Source: Rheum nobile
Lineage: Eukaryota; Streptophyta; Magnoliopsida; Caryophyllales; Polygonaceae
Length of the DNA stretch: 64,000 nucleotides
Assembly (NCBI GenBank): GCA_027886185.1
Contig: WOAB01000093.1
Location: 5,146,001 to 5,210,000, forward strand
Direction: 5' to 3'
A program made the position numbers and the translations under genes. Below, one piece after another: positions 1 through 10,791 of this stretch. The stretch's first letter is position 1. Every line of letters begins with the position of its first letter. The notes under the pieces are model-generated. The model was not told the origin of the DNA, ran no database searches, and worked only from the letters and a program-made list of their open reading frames with translations.

Positions 1-1870
1 TATTGATGCAGAGGGGGAAGGTTATTATGTACGCATCTCGACAATTGAAAACCTACGAGGCAAACTATCCGACGCATGATCTGGAGTTAGCAGCTGTAGT
101 ATTGCGTTGAAGATTTGGAGGCACTATCTCTATGGTGTGAGGTGCCAAGTCTTCACCGATCATAAGAGTCTCAAGTACGTGTTCACTCAGAAGGAGCTGA
201 ATATGAGACAACGTCGCTGGTTAGAGCTACTCAAAGACTACGACATCGAGTTGCTGTATCATCCGGGCAAGGCTAATGTAGTAGCCGATGCATTGAGCCG
301 GAAAACGCCGCATGAGACTGTAGTGGCTCTACTCACTGCTCAGACCAAGATGAACCAAAGGTTGTGCGAGATTAGAGTCTTGTACGATCAGCGTCGAGGA
401 TACCTGAGTATGCTAGAGATTCAGGCTACGCTACTTGATCAGATCAGGGAGAAACAGGTTGATGACGTGGTCTTGGTAAAGCTAAGCAGTGAAGTGATGG
501 ACGGGAAAGCTCCCGGATTTGTGATTCAAGAGGATGGATCACTCTGGTTTCAGGACCGGATTTGTATGCCTGACGTTGATGGCCTTCGCCAGTTGGTGTT
601 GAAGGAGGCCCATTCGTCAGCTTATTCTGTACATCCAGGCTCTAGCAAGATGTACAAGGACCTCAGGAAGAAATTCTGGTGGCCCAACATGAAGTGGGAC
701 GTAGCAGAATTTGTGGCGAAATGCTTGACGTGTCAGAAGGTCAAGATAGAACACCGTAGACCAGGTGGTGAATTGCTACCTCTTCCAGTGCCAGAGTGGA
801 AATGGGAGGATATCGCTATGGATTTCGTCACAGGGTTGCCAAAGACTCAGAGTCAAAAGGATGCGATATGGGTAATCATTGACAGGCTCACAAAGAGTGC
901 TCACTTCGTGGCTATCAAGTCAACATGGGGAACCCAGAAGCTATCAGGAGTGTTCCTACACAAGATTGTCCGTTTGCATGGTACACCAAAGACCATTGTA
1001 TCGGATCGTGATGGCCAATTCATGTCGAGATTCATGAAGGAACTCCACAAGGCCATGGGAACCGAGTTGAGGTTCAGTATTGCGTTTCATCCCCAGACGG
1101 ATGGACAGTCTGAGAGGACCATCAAGACATTGGAAGATATGTTGAGAGCTTGTGTACTCGATCATCCGACTAGCTGGGAGAACAACCCGAGTCTGATTGA
1201 ATTCACGTACAACAACAGTTGGCATGCTACCATTAAGATGGCTCCATTCGAGGCTTTGTATGGTCGAAAGTGCAGATCTCCGATTTGTTGGGATGAGAAT
1301 GCCGACAAGGTTCTGCTCGGACCGGAGTTAGTCAAAAGGACTACCTCGGACATTGCTTTGATCAGACAGAGGATGTTGATAGCTCAGAGTCGACAAAAGT
1401 CTTACGCAGATCTGAAGCGCAGGATTGTCGAGTTCGAGGTTGGTGACAAGGTGTTTGTCAGGGTGTCGCCATCCAAGGGTGTGTTCAGGTTTGACAAGCA
1501 TGGGAAGCTTAACCCTCGCTACGTGGGACCGTTTGAGATCCTTGATAGGGTAGGGTCTCTAGCGTATCGTTTGGCATTGCCGCCGTCGGCGCATCCAGTG
1601 CATAACGTGTTCCATGTGTCCTTGTTGAGAAAGTACGTGCCAGATGCGTCTCATGTGCAGAGCTATGAAGACATCGAGATTTAGGCAAATGGTACCTATG
1701 AAGAGATACCTGTGCGTATTCTCGAACGTCGCGAGAAGCAAATGCGGAACAAGGTAGTACCATTGGTTCAGATTCTTTGGTCCAAGGCAGGATCTGAAGA
1801 GGTTACTTGGAAAACCTGGGAGACTGAGGCAAATATGCGTAATCACTGTCCCGATCTGTTTTCGGCCTAG
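1..1870 (+). pseudogene. Tekay-type Ty3/gypsy pol, 3' part (RNase H, integrase, chromodomain)
   Basis: This is the downstream part of a chromovirus polyprotein; the upstream part lies outside the window. In order are the end of RNase H (ADALSRK near 290-305), the integrase zinc-binding region (two His near 610-635, CLTC near 724-735), the catalytic core (Asp in MDFVTGLP near 822, Asp in SDRDGQF near 1005, Glu in DGQSERT near 1110) and a chromodomain-like tail (about 1685-1870). The inverted relative at 61755-64000 serves as reference. Against it, one T is missing near 101-103, which breaks the frame, and CAG became TAG at 1682-1684, cutting the chromodomain off. The integrase residues I can see are intact. 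The chromodomain tail and the sequence assign it to the chromoviruses (family knowledge); Tekay is the best fit rather than a proven assignment. Confidence 0.9.
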
Positions 1871-1973
1871 TTTCGGGGTCGAAACCTTTTTAAGGGGGTA
1901 GTGATGTAATGCCTCGTTTTTTGGGTTATTCGGCCAAGTTTCGGGTTCGAAACATCTTTTAAGGGGGAAGTGA

Positions 1974-2316
1974 TGTAATACCCCTCATTTTTAGTAAGGG
2001 TATTTGGGTAATTTCCCCAGCCCTCATTCTGTAATCGTGTCACTTTCGGAGAAGTTCGGATTTTCTGTAACGTGTATGATCTCTGTAATAATTCCCTGAG
2101 TGGTATAAAATACATTCGATGTATTTTCGCAGCTTAGAATATTGGTTTGGGTACAAATATATAATTTCCGGGACTCAAACCCGTGCTAAATCCTTCTATG
2201 AGCAAGCAGACGCGGAAAAGGGCATTTCCGCAACCGCGGATAAATGGCACTCAGAGACGCTGGGCAATGGAATTTTCCGCGACCGCGGAAGATTTCCGCG
2301 ACCGCAGAATAATGCA
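1974..2316 (+). repeat. Truncated 3' LTR of the Tekay-type element (copy A)
   Basis: A purine-rich tract (about 1961-1973) directly precedes TGTAATACCCC, the same LTR start as at 61649 on the minus strand. The LTR runs about 340 bp, then stops abruptly inside a GC-rich palindrome cluster where Athila-derived sequence begins. A full copy of this LTR is about 2.4 kb (59256-61649), so most of it is lost. Three CCGCGACCGCGG-like palindromes lie at 2228-2239, 2277-2288 and 2296-2307. Confidence 0.85.
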
Positions 2317-2329
2317 TGCGTGCAACACC

Positions 2330-3300
2330 TCATCGCCGTCGATCGTCTGAGCTGCCATCGATCTGGTCGGGGGGCAGAGTCCACATGCCTTGACTTGTTG
2401 AGGGGCATTCTGGTTCGCCATCCTCTTCACCATCTCTTTCAGCTCGGCTAACTCGGTCAACACTGGGCTTGGTCCGGCAGGGGTCACAGCATTGACCGCC
2501 TTTCTCTGGTATGTCTTCCCGAAACTCCTAGTGCTCTCACTCATCTCCTGGAATCTCTCCATGGCTGCGTCTGGTGTCAGATTCAGAATGCTTCCACCGC
2601 ATGCAGCGTCAACCATCCTTCTCTCTTGGTCCAGCAGACCATTATGTAAATAGAGGACAAGATCCTGCTTGGCGTATCCGTAGAATGGGCAGCTAGAGCA
2701 AAGCCTCTTGTACCTCTCAAGATAATCATACAGCGTCTCATCACCAGCCTGCTCAATATTGGCAATTGCCTTTTTCAAGGCATTCGCCTTCTTCGTTGGA
2801 AAGTACTTGTCCAGGAATGCCTTGTGCAGTTTATTCCAGATATCTATGGTTCCTGACGGCAGATGATAATACCAATCACTCGTAGAGTCTAGTAGAGAGA
2901 AACCAAAAGCTCTCATCTTGATTTGGTCTTCCGTCACATTCCTGGGCTTCATAGTCATGCAGACATTGTGGAACTTGCCTAGGTGAGAGATCGGGTCTTC
3001 TCCACTCAAACCGTGGAACTTAGGAAGATAAGCAACAACTCCAGATTTCAGCTCAAAATTCACCCCTTTGCCAAGTGCAGGGATGACGACAGCTAGGGGT
3101 TGTGCTCCAATATTCGGCTCAGTCAATTCTCTCAGAGTCTCAGCCATTTCAGCAGCAGGGATGTCAACTGGCTCATTCGGCTCAACGACCTCAACCTCGA
3201 CTTCTTCTTCTCCTTGATCGCGTAGGTTCGCACGGAACGATCTGTCGACTTTTGGATCAAAAGCTACGAGAGGAGAGTCAGTAGAACGAGTGTCGACCAT
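2330..3300 (-). pseudogene. Athila-type gag fragment
   Basis: The reading frame is open from ATG at 3300-3298 (MVDTRSTDS) to about 2330. It contains the retrotransposon gag core: a WYYHLP motif, DKYFPTKKA, the CPFYGYAK segment, and an LYLHNGL...RRMVDAACGGS block. This pattern is typical of Athila gag (family knowledge). The frame continues into unrelated DNA at its C-terminal end, so the tail encoded below about 2330 is not part of gag. A CGLC motif near the end may be the start of a zinc knuckle that is not completed. It lies just downstream of the primer binding site and LTR of the same element. Gag would form the virus-like particle, but with pol missing this copy is only a fragment. Confidence 0.8.
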
Positions 3301-3346
3301 AAGATAGGTCTCCAATCACAAAAACACACAACAAAACAGAAACCTT

Positions 3347-3363
3347 CCCCGGCAACGGCGCCA
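3347..3363 (-). other. Primer binding site, tRNA-Asp type
   Basis: The plus strand reads CCCCGGCAACGGCGCCA, the 3' end expected for plant tRNA-Asp, so the minus strand is its complement. It sits 4 bp from the LTR end and upstream of gag, as expected of a primer binding site. Confidence 0.8.
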
Positions 3364-3367
3364 AATT

Positions 3368-4796
3368 TGACGGTGGCTAAAAGTGCGCAGTGCGAGTATC
3401 GTTGCTTAGCCTAGTCAAAGTAAAATATCCTAACAGACCCACTAAACAGAAGTATAGCAGACAAGTAAGGGTCGAACCCACAGGGAAGATCTGATGCAGT
3501 ATGCAAGTGTGAATGACAAGTAACACGAACGAGGGGTTTAGTTATCAAGAGAACACAAAGCAAGCAAAGCAAACAAGTTTGGTTTAGTTGAGGAAATATA
3601 ATGAGGGAAAGTAGTCCTACTAGAGCGAGATCCACAGTACAGAGATATAATTTGATCACAGAAATCTATTTAATCCAAGTTCTTTTACTATCCTTATAGT
3701 TGTTCCCACCCTGATCTTAAGTACTATTGATTCTCACAGTTGTCAATAGACTTATTACTATGCCAATGATAAAATACCACTGATTCTCACAGTTGTCAGT
3801 ATACTTTACCACCAACACAGCAATAGCAATACACACAAGGATATAGGATACATGCAAATAGAAGGACGTACTAATACTCGCATGCAACTGATTCTCACTC
3901 ACGATTGTACGCTCGGAACCCCTATACGCACAATCGTGTTTGCCACTAGATATGCACTCGAAACCCCTATATGCAATCCTACCAATTGATAAAAAGCATT
4001 CAACCTAGTTGATCAGGCTAAGAAGAATAACAAGAAATCAATAATCAATATAACCAAGAGAATCAAACCAATACTTATAAGGATAAGAACAAGGAATAGA
4101 AATCTCACAAACACATCAACTGTACTGCTTCACACGTCTAGTAGAACAAGGGAAAGTTAGTTCTCCATCAAAGGGGATGAAAAACTCTAATGTGAAATAA
4201 CGTCTGAAAAATCGTGTGTAGGTAAAAAGAGTCTCTAAGTGTCTATATGCCTCTTAACCTAGAAAGAGGGCTTAAATAGTCTTAGGAAACTAGGTTAAAC
4301 TAATGCAAACAATAAAGGAAACATAATAATAATAAAATAAAGTCTAAACGAAATAAAAGGAAAGTAACAGTCTTCTGGCGCGAGGCATTAAACACGGCCA
4401 CCGCGGGGCGGTGAGATCCACCGCGGGGCGGTGAGATCCACCGCGGGGCGTCAGGCTTTCCACCGCTGGGCGGTGGCTTCCTCTGGCGTGGGGCTTCAAC
4501 CTTCTCTGGGAGTCACCGCCGGGCTGCGATGAATCTGGTGCGGGGCGGTGAGCTCACTCCTTCAGCTTCTTCAGCTCCACTTCTTCTCTTCTACTGCTCT
4601 TCAATCCTACCAAGTGTTTGGTAGTCTTCTCCAAGTATGCTCCAGCAGCTCCATCTCCATCTAAGCTATAAATCCTGGGATATCTTCACTTCCCTCCACA
4701 ACTTCCAGATTACCGACTTAGCCTAAAAACCACTCATAAATTCCTCCAAATCATGCTAATAGTTGCTAGTAAAGGTGTATGAAATAACACCTATCA
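3368..4796 (-). repeat. Athila-type LTR (about 1.43 kb)
   Basis: On the minus strand it begins TGATAGGTGTTATTTC, a usual Athila LTR start, and ends CCGTCA next to the primer binding site. It has no long ORF. It contains a GC-rich cluster of hairpins at about 4398-4550. The outer boundary could instead be at 4799. Confidence 0.75.
4398..4550. repeat. GC-rich hairpin cluster in the Athila LTR
   Basis: CACCGCGGGGCGGTG occurs twice in tandem with spacer AGATC. A third, incomplete copy follows, and diverged relatives (CACCGCTGGGCGGTG, GGTGCGGGGCGGTG) run to about 4550. Each unit is a short self-complementary hairpin in otherwise AT-rich DNA. Confidence 0.85.
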
Positions 4797-5120
4797 GCAT
4801 ACGTCATCTCCTTATATTTGGAAGAAATATATAGTAATATATATATGTTATCTTATCCTATATCATATATCTTATAAGATAAATCTTCTTTTAACTAGAA
4901 ATAGATATTTGTGGTTGATACAATATCTTATCTTTCTAAAAGATAACTTTCTTTATGTCATCAAGTAAATAGATAACACTTTATTATTACTTGATGAATA
5001 ATCTACTCTTTCAATATTACCATATGGCCGAAATTCCCTAGTCCCACTATGGGCCTCGGGTTGCTTTGATCTAGCCCAATTACTCTATTGTGTATGACCT
5101 TATAGGACCCAGATAAAGTA
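4797..5120. other. AT-rich intergenic DNA
   Basis: The first 240 bp are rich in TATATA and AGATAA-type words. The last 100 bp are more GC-rich and run into the PMD pseudogene. I see no ORF and no recognisable terminal repeat. Confidence 0.5.
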
Positions 5121-7364
5121 GTGGATCCCGTTCCGTTAGTGGATCCTTCTCCTTCAGAAATAGTTCTATCTCTTGACGTGTCTTCATCTTTGGCTTCGCA
5201 GTGTCACGTCTGTGACATGGGCGATTCGCATATGGAGGATGCGTTTGCTGAGACAGAGGATCATGCGGCCGAGGATCCTCATTTGGACGACGTCGTTATG
5301 GAGGATGTCCCTCCCGCCCCCCAGGAGCACGTTCCCCCTCCCGCCCCCGAGGATCACGTTCCCCCTCCCGCCCCCCAATAGCCTGTTCCCCCTCCCGCTG
5401 GCGAGGGTCCACCTGTCGTGGAGGTCGCCCCGTACGTGCATGAGTCATATGGTGCTATGGAGCTTCGAGACTCACATTGTGCACCGGATTTGGCACGCTC
5501 CTCCTCCGCCTGTACCGTCTCTTGTCCGGCGTTTGAGGGCTTATACTCGCCCGACCGACTTCTATGGATGGAGGAGTTACATTCCGAGAGAGGTGGTTAA
5601 GGGCAGTTGGTTTTGGCTTGCGGAGCAATACAGATTGACTGGTCTCCGGGATTTTCAGTTCAGTAGGGTCGACCACGTTCTTATATCAGCATTCATTGAG
5701 AGGTGGCACCCTGAGACAAACAACTTTCATTTTTCGTGGGGCGAGATTACGATCACGCTTCACGACGTGGAGAGGATCTTGGGGCTGAGCATAGAGGGGT
5801 TTCCATGCCGCGTACCTTCAGTCTCTATGGATGCCGACCCGAAGATGATTGATAACGAGGTGAAGATGATGGGGCGACAGTTGTTCAGGTATATGTACGG
5901 TGTTTGGGAGAGGAAGATACAGAGGGAGGTTAGGAAGGGTCGGCTTACTGCCTACGAGTTTTTTGTCCACCTGCTACACATGATAGAGGACGGCGATGAG
6001 CGCCAGTCGATAGTGGCGGGATACCTATGGCACGCCACGTCTTGCAACATTTTCGTGGATAAGTACACGAACCAACTGATGGTGAAGATGCTTCCGTTGT
6101 TCGAGGATTGGGACCGTATCGTCGGCATAGCTTGGGGGACCGGGGTGCTTGCCTATTTATATAGGAACCTTGGTGAGGCTTCTCGGGGGGAGGTCGCATG
6201 CATAGCGGGGTACACCTATCTGCTTCAGGTAATTGAACGTAAAATTAATGTTGTTGCACTAATTATTAAATTTTTAAAATTATTGTCAACCAAATATATT
6301 ATTTGGTATGTGGATATGGACGTACTTCATATATTTCCCGGGGAACCCTAACCCCCTCCCTGGCATGGGTGACGATGAGCGATGCGTCGCTCGGTATTAA
6401 ATCTAGCATACCGCGCTGCGTGATCTCGACACCAACAGGCATTACATGCATATTTTGGATGAGTATCGACCCGAGGATGTTAGCACCCTAAAATTTTTAT
6501 AGTTATGTCTCCTCTATGATTAACTATTTACAAGATTGTACTTTTTTATCATTGCATGTACGGTGGATGCCGTATGGCAGTCTAGATTTTGCTGGTGCTT
6601 ATAGGGCGTCCACATACCGAGGGACGATCGCGTTCATGGACGTTGAGGAGCCGTATATGCCTGATCGGGTCGTGCGCCAGTTTGGACATCGGCAAAGCAG
6701 GCCCTTGGATGTCATAGAGCTGTCGTATGCCTCACGGCCGGTCAAGTTTAAAGGGAAAGATTAGTACAAGTTGACATTTGATCGCGCATGCGACGGCTGG
6801 GAGCACCTCGATGAGCATCTGTGTCTATTCGTTTTGGAGAGCATGATCGCCATCCCAGCGTGGGATATGGACGACGAGTACCTGGACTGGTATCTCCATA
6901 TCTCACATCTGAATGTAAGCCCCCTCTTACGAGTCCAACCTCGTATTGTGCGAGGTCCTCCTCCTGTTGTGGAGGCTTATAGAGTACGTTTCTCCACCAA
7001 TCTCTGCTATAAATGTTTGTTTTTATTATTCTCGAAAATCACGTATAATAATATTTTTGTTTTGCAGCGTTTGGCCATGGCGACAACATTTTCTCGGGAG
7101 ATTATTCAAACTCGGGGTGGCGGTCCGGAATGGGACCATATGCTGGCCATTCTATGCGGCGACGAGCTTCCTGTAGCTGAATCGCTTATCCGGGTGTCAC
7201 ATCTATCTTCACAGTCCTCGGGTCCTGCTGCCGAGTCGTCAGCAGCAGCAGTGTATCGATCCCGAGCGCCGCGTGTCCCATCTATATATGAGAGGGGAGA
7301 GTCTTCTAGGGCCACCGCTGAGCGGGCCAGGGCCGAGGATAAGTCCAACGACGACTTGATGTAG
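5121..7364 (+). pseudogene. Plant mobile domain (PMD) protein gene, decayed
   Basis: Four exon-like blocks encode a plant mobile domain of the aminotransferase-like / phosphatase-7-long-form-like type. The core near 5560-6228 includes GSWFWLAEQY, HPETNNFHF, ITLHDV, ILGLSIEG, and AYLYRNLGEASRGEVACIAG. Block 1 ends CAG|GTAATT at 6228/6229. The second and third blocks (about 6313-6479 and 6566-6983) lack visible AG acceptors. The third intron is canonical (GTACGT at 6984, TTTTGCAG ending 7067; 84 bp). The last exon (7068-7364) is a Ser/Ala/Arg-rich tail. Damage: TAG at 5379-5381, a probable indel near 5450, two stops near 6397-6405 and TAG at 6762-6764. The N-terminal part is rich in PPAP repeats. 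Such genes are usually found in or near transposons in plants. The function of the PMD is not established. Confidence 0.75.
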
Positions 7365-7749
7365 CTACTGACATTATGGATTTTTAGTGATATTATGGAT
7401 TTTGTACTGACATTTTGTGTATATACGTCTTCTATGTCTATTCGAATTGCGGATTTTATGGATTTCCAAACTGACCTTAATTATAAAAATATTGTTATGG
7501 ATTTCCAAACCGACCATAATTATAAAAATGTTGTTACAAAAACCCAAACGCATACAAAGATGTCATTCATATCAGGTACTGAATTCAAAGATGTCATTCA
7601 AAGATGTCATACATACTAAAAACAAAAGATTTTAATGGAAGTCCATCTCATTTTGATTCGAATTGCAAATTTACGTAATCATACACTTAGAAATAACATA
7701 CATAAAATTCAAAACAAACTTAGAACTCGAAATAAGCACTGAAATAAAC
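7365..7749. other. AT-rich spacer between convergent PMD and GRF genes
   Basis: Short direct repeats (TGGATTTCCAAACTGACC / TGGATTTCCAAACCGACC; AAGATGTCATTCA repeated) are present. The small ORFs here look like chance. It may include the 3' untranslated regions of both neighbours. Confidence 0.4.
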
Positions 7750-8075
7750 TTATGTGTAATCATAACCCCGATAATATATATGCTTTCTGAACTTCACATT
7801 TGAATCTGAAAGGGTCTGGTTCAGCTGTTTAAGCTCATTTCTTTCCATCACCAATTTTCTGATAATCTTGGCAACATTTTGTCATACGCTGGATCAAGCC
7901 ACTTAAAGGTACGACACCCTCTCATTGTACCATCCCGCTCCATTGGGATGTAATCCTTGCATGCGAGATACCTTCTTTTGTAGTGATTGGGTTTGTCGCA
8001 AGTGTACATGACAACCGGGAAATTGCAATGGCACATTGTAACTGGAGCCTGAGCACTACTGGACGACGAAGCCAT
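7750..8075 (-). pseudogene. Small GRF-type zinc-finger protein with coiled-coil tail
   Basis: From ATG at 8075 the first 75 codons give a GRF-type zinc finger: CHC near residues 15-17, a second Cys in YTCDKP, YLACKDY, then GCRTFKWLDP, matching the C-x-C ... C ... GCxxFKW pattern. The frame stops at 7848. A different frame continues directly, with KIIRKLVMERNELKQL and then LNQTLSDSNVK, to a TAA at 7750; this looks like a coiled coil. A single-base frameshift near 7865 is the simplest reading; a short intron is the alternative. Plant GRF zinc-finger proteins often have finger plus coiled coil, which supports this joining. It converges with the PMD pseudogene. Its role is unknown. Confidence 0.6.
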
Positions 8076-8214
8076 CCTCTCCAGATGAACTTGGTATCCC
8101 TAGAAGAAGCTTTGTGCAGTGCCGCTTGATGTGAGTAATTGAGTTGGTAACATGCCTTTTTATAGACGAGTATTTAGCATTGTTACCGTTGTAATACGGT
8201 AACTTTTTGGGCTC

Positions 8215-10022
8215 TACCAAGTGGCTACCCTTGGGCGCTACCAGGTTCCGCCCATAGGTATCTAGTGGGCACTACCGGGTTGTGCCCAAAGGTTTGTATT
8301 GTTTTTAGGGTTTAGGGAGGGTTTAGGGTTTCTATTATTTTTAGGGTTTAGGGTTTAAGACGTAAGCGGGAAAGCTGAAAAGATATTGTTTCTCCTATTT
8401 GATGTTTTCCCTCAACGTTTTCATACCTCTCTCGAAATCATCAATGGTGAATCCTCTTCGTGTGTCGGTGGAGTTCCTCCTCCAACTAATCTCGTCAGAA
8501 TAGTTTAGTGGTTTTATCAACATACACTTCGCCAGCCAGTATCATGGATCCCCTGGTTCACCCGGAAATCTCCCTTCGCCAGCGCCGATGGACGTTGTGC
8601 TACCAACGTCGATTGAGGAGATTATTGTGAGTATATGCAAAGATCAATCGTAGCCACCGCTCTGAGCTAACGTTAACGTTTGATTTATGCGCTTCCTGCA
8701 TGTTTTCACTCGGTTTTTTAGTGAAAGTTATTCTTGTGTCAATTTCTGACGAAATTTTACCGTTGTTTGAATTCTCTATTGTGGTTTGATTTTGATCAAG
8801 TTTTTGTGTAGAAGTTACCTCGATTATGTCATCCCTGAATCGATGGGTTTATATTAAACCTCAAAACCCTAAACTTTGTATTGCAATGATGAAGACCCAA
8901 AACCCAAAACCCCTAAACGCTAAACCCTAACAAACCCTATTTTAACCCCCCTCACAACCCTTTGGGCGCAACCACATTGTGCCTAAACCTTGGGCGCAAC
9001 CTAGTTGCGCCCAAGGTGTTTCTAGTGTTTTTTAGGGTTTAGGGTCATGTTTTAGGGTTTAGGGTTTTTTGGGGTTTAGGGTTTAGGGTGTTCTTACTGT
9101 GATTATATCGTATGGTTATATTCTATATTATATTCTATAGTTATATACTGTAATGACATGATATATTAGTTCTCCAACCGTCATCATACCTTTCAAGGTT
9201 CGAAGCAATTTAGCAAAATATTCTGTCGATATCTAGATATTGGAAGTTATTTTTCTAAATTAAACCTAAAAATCTTAAACTTTGTACTGTAATGACCTAA
9301 ACCCAACACCCTAAACCCCTAAACCCTAAATAATCCCCCTCACAACCCTATGGACGCAACGTCATTGCGCCCATAGGATTGTGAGGGGGATTTTTTTGGG
9401 TTTAGAAGGATTAAGGGTTTAGGGTTTGGGGGTTTATAGGATATTGTGAAGTATTACTGACCCTATAGTGCATAAAGGATATTCAGTACGTAAAAAATGC
9501 AAGATTTTAGGGGCATTCTTAGTAAATGTAAAAAACATCTAATATTCGTCTGATTTATGTGGTTCTGCATGTTTTCGAATCAATTTAGCAAAATATTCTG
9601 TCGATATCTAGATATTGGAAGTAATTTTTCCTAATTAAATCTGAAAACCTTAACCTTTGTACTATAATGACCTAAAATCAACACCCAAACCCCCCAAACC
9701 CTAAACCTTAAAAAACCCTAAACAATCCCCATCACAACCCTCTGGGCGCAAGGTGGTTGCACCCAGAGATCTAAACGCAACGTCGTTGCGTCCATAGGGT
9801 TGTGAGGGGGATTTTTTTGGGTTTAAGAGGGTTTAGGATTTAAGGTTTAGGGTTTTAAGGTTTTGGGTTTCATAGATTATAGGGTATTATGAAGTATTAA
9901 TGACCCTATAGTGCATAAAGGATATTTTGTACGTATATATGGCCCTAATGTTTCGACAACTTATGTGTGGAATAGATTCTGAAGGGAAGTGGGGCAATGT
10001 TAAAACTGGAGACGCTAGTAAT
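8215..10022. repeat. Hairpin array with telomere-like arms, left part
   Basis: At least three related units (centres near 8990, 9365 and 9765) consist of CCCTAAA-type words, then CCCTCACAACCC, then a hairpin GGGCGCAAC...GTTGCGCCC, then the reverse complements ending in TTTAGGG words. Between units a common block recurs (GCAATTTAGCAAAATATTCTG, GATATCTAGATATTGGAAG). A simpler set of hairpins (GGGCGCTACC...GGTTCCGCCC) lies at 8215-8285. The array was broken by the Tat insertion and resumes at 19447. No coding capacity. Confidence 0.8.
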
Positions 10023-10548
10023 TGTTTTGGGGCGAAAAGACCTTACCGATCTCAATCGCCTTTGAGAGGGAAACTAGACAATTTGTTAGACGAATGTATC
10101 TAATAAATCCAAATCAAATTGAACAGAGCAATTGGAATTGAAACCGAATGAATGATTAAAGAGATTATCCCTCTCGAATCGATGATCTATCGAGTAAGAT
10201 TCTAGACGTTGGTCGCTTAAACGAGTATCGAACATTTCCGATCACGAGAACAAAGTTTGAGAACCAATATCGAGAGAAAATAGTAGTAAATTGTATTGAT
10301 TATCTGTAAAACGTACCTCATCTTCTTCTTTTTCATATACTTATACAATGTAAAAACAAACATTGAAGCTAGCTCGGCACTATCGGATTGTGCGGGGAGT
10401 TGGCCAGATCCTTCCCGAGATCTCCGCGGAGTGGATTCTGTTGGCGTGATCCGGCATGCGTCGCTCCAACGGTCAGATGTAGTCTCTTGGTTGGTCACGT
10501 TCGTGGTCTTGAAACGACTGGGCTGGTGCTGATCTTCCTGGCCCAATA
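10023..10548 (-). repeat. Tat element 3' LTR
   Basis: It matches 18916-19441 over its whole length. The terminal CA/TG next to the internal region is mutated (GCCCAATA at 10541-10548 against GCCCAACA). The adjacent polypurine-like stretch on the minus strand is CTTGGGGCAAT. Confidence 0.9.
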
Positions 10549-10791
10549 ATTGCCCCAAGATCTAATTGGGCCAGAAAAACGGTTTTCGGAGTAATTTGAT
10601 CTTCTATGATCTAGATCCTTCCGAGATGACGTGGCGACAGATGAATGGAGGGGACGAATTAACCGCAGAGGTACCCGACTCACCGCCTTTAATAGTCCTC
10701 GATGGCACCGATTTTCTGCAAGTCTTCCATCTTGTCAAGGTAACTTCTCTTCTTTTTCAAATTTTTACCGTTTCTTCCTTTTGCTTCTTGC

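Larger units (their letters stand above)
2317..4796 (-). mobile_element. Athila-type Ty3/gypsy element, 5' end only
   Basis: On the minus strand the order is LTR (4796-3368), primer binding site (3363-3347), then a gag fragment (3300 to about 2330). Protease, RT, integrase and the 3' LTR are absent. The left edge abuts a truncated Tekay LTR with no target-site duplication, so this junction is a rearrangement and not a clean insertion. Confidence 0.8.

Noticed and set aside
4398..4550. Regularly spaced GC-rich palindromes as a CRISPR-like array
   Set aside because: The DNA is plainly plant nuclear, spacers are only about 5 bp and not unique, and no associated genes exist.
8281..9900. TTTAGGG/CCCTAAA repeats as a true telomere or telomere-fusion site
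   Set aside because: The heptamers are few, degenerate, occur in both orientations in every unit and belong to a larger palindromic unit.
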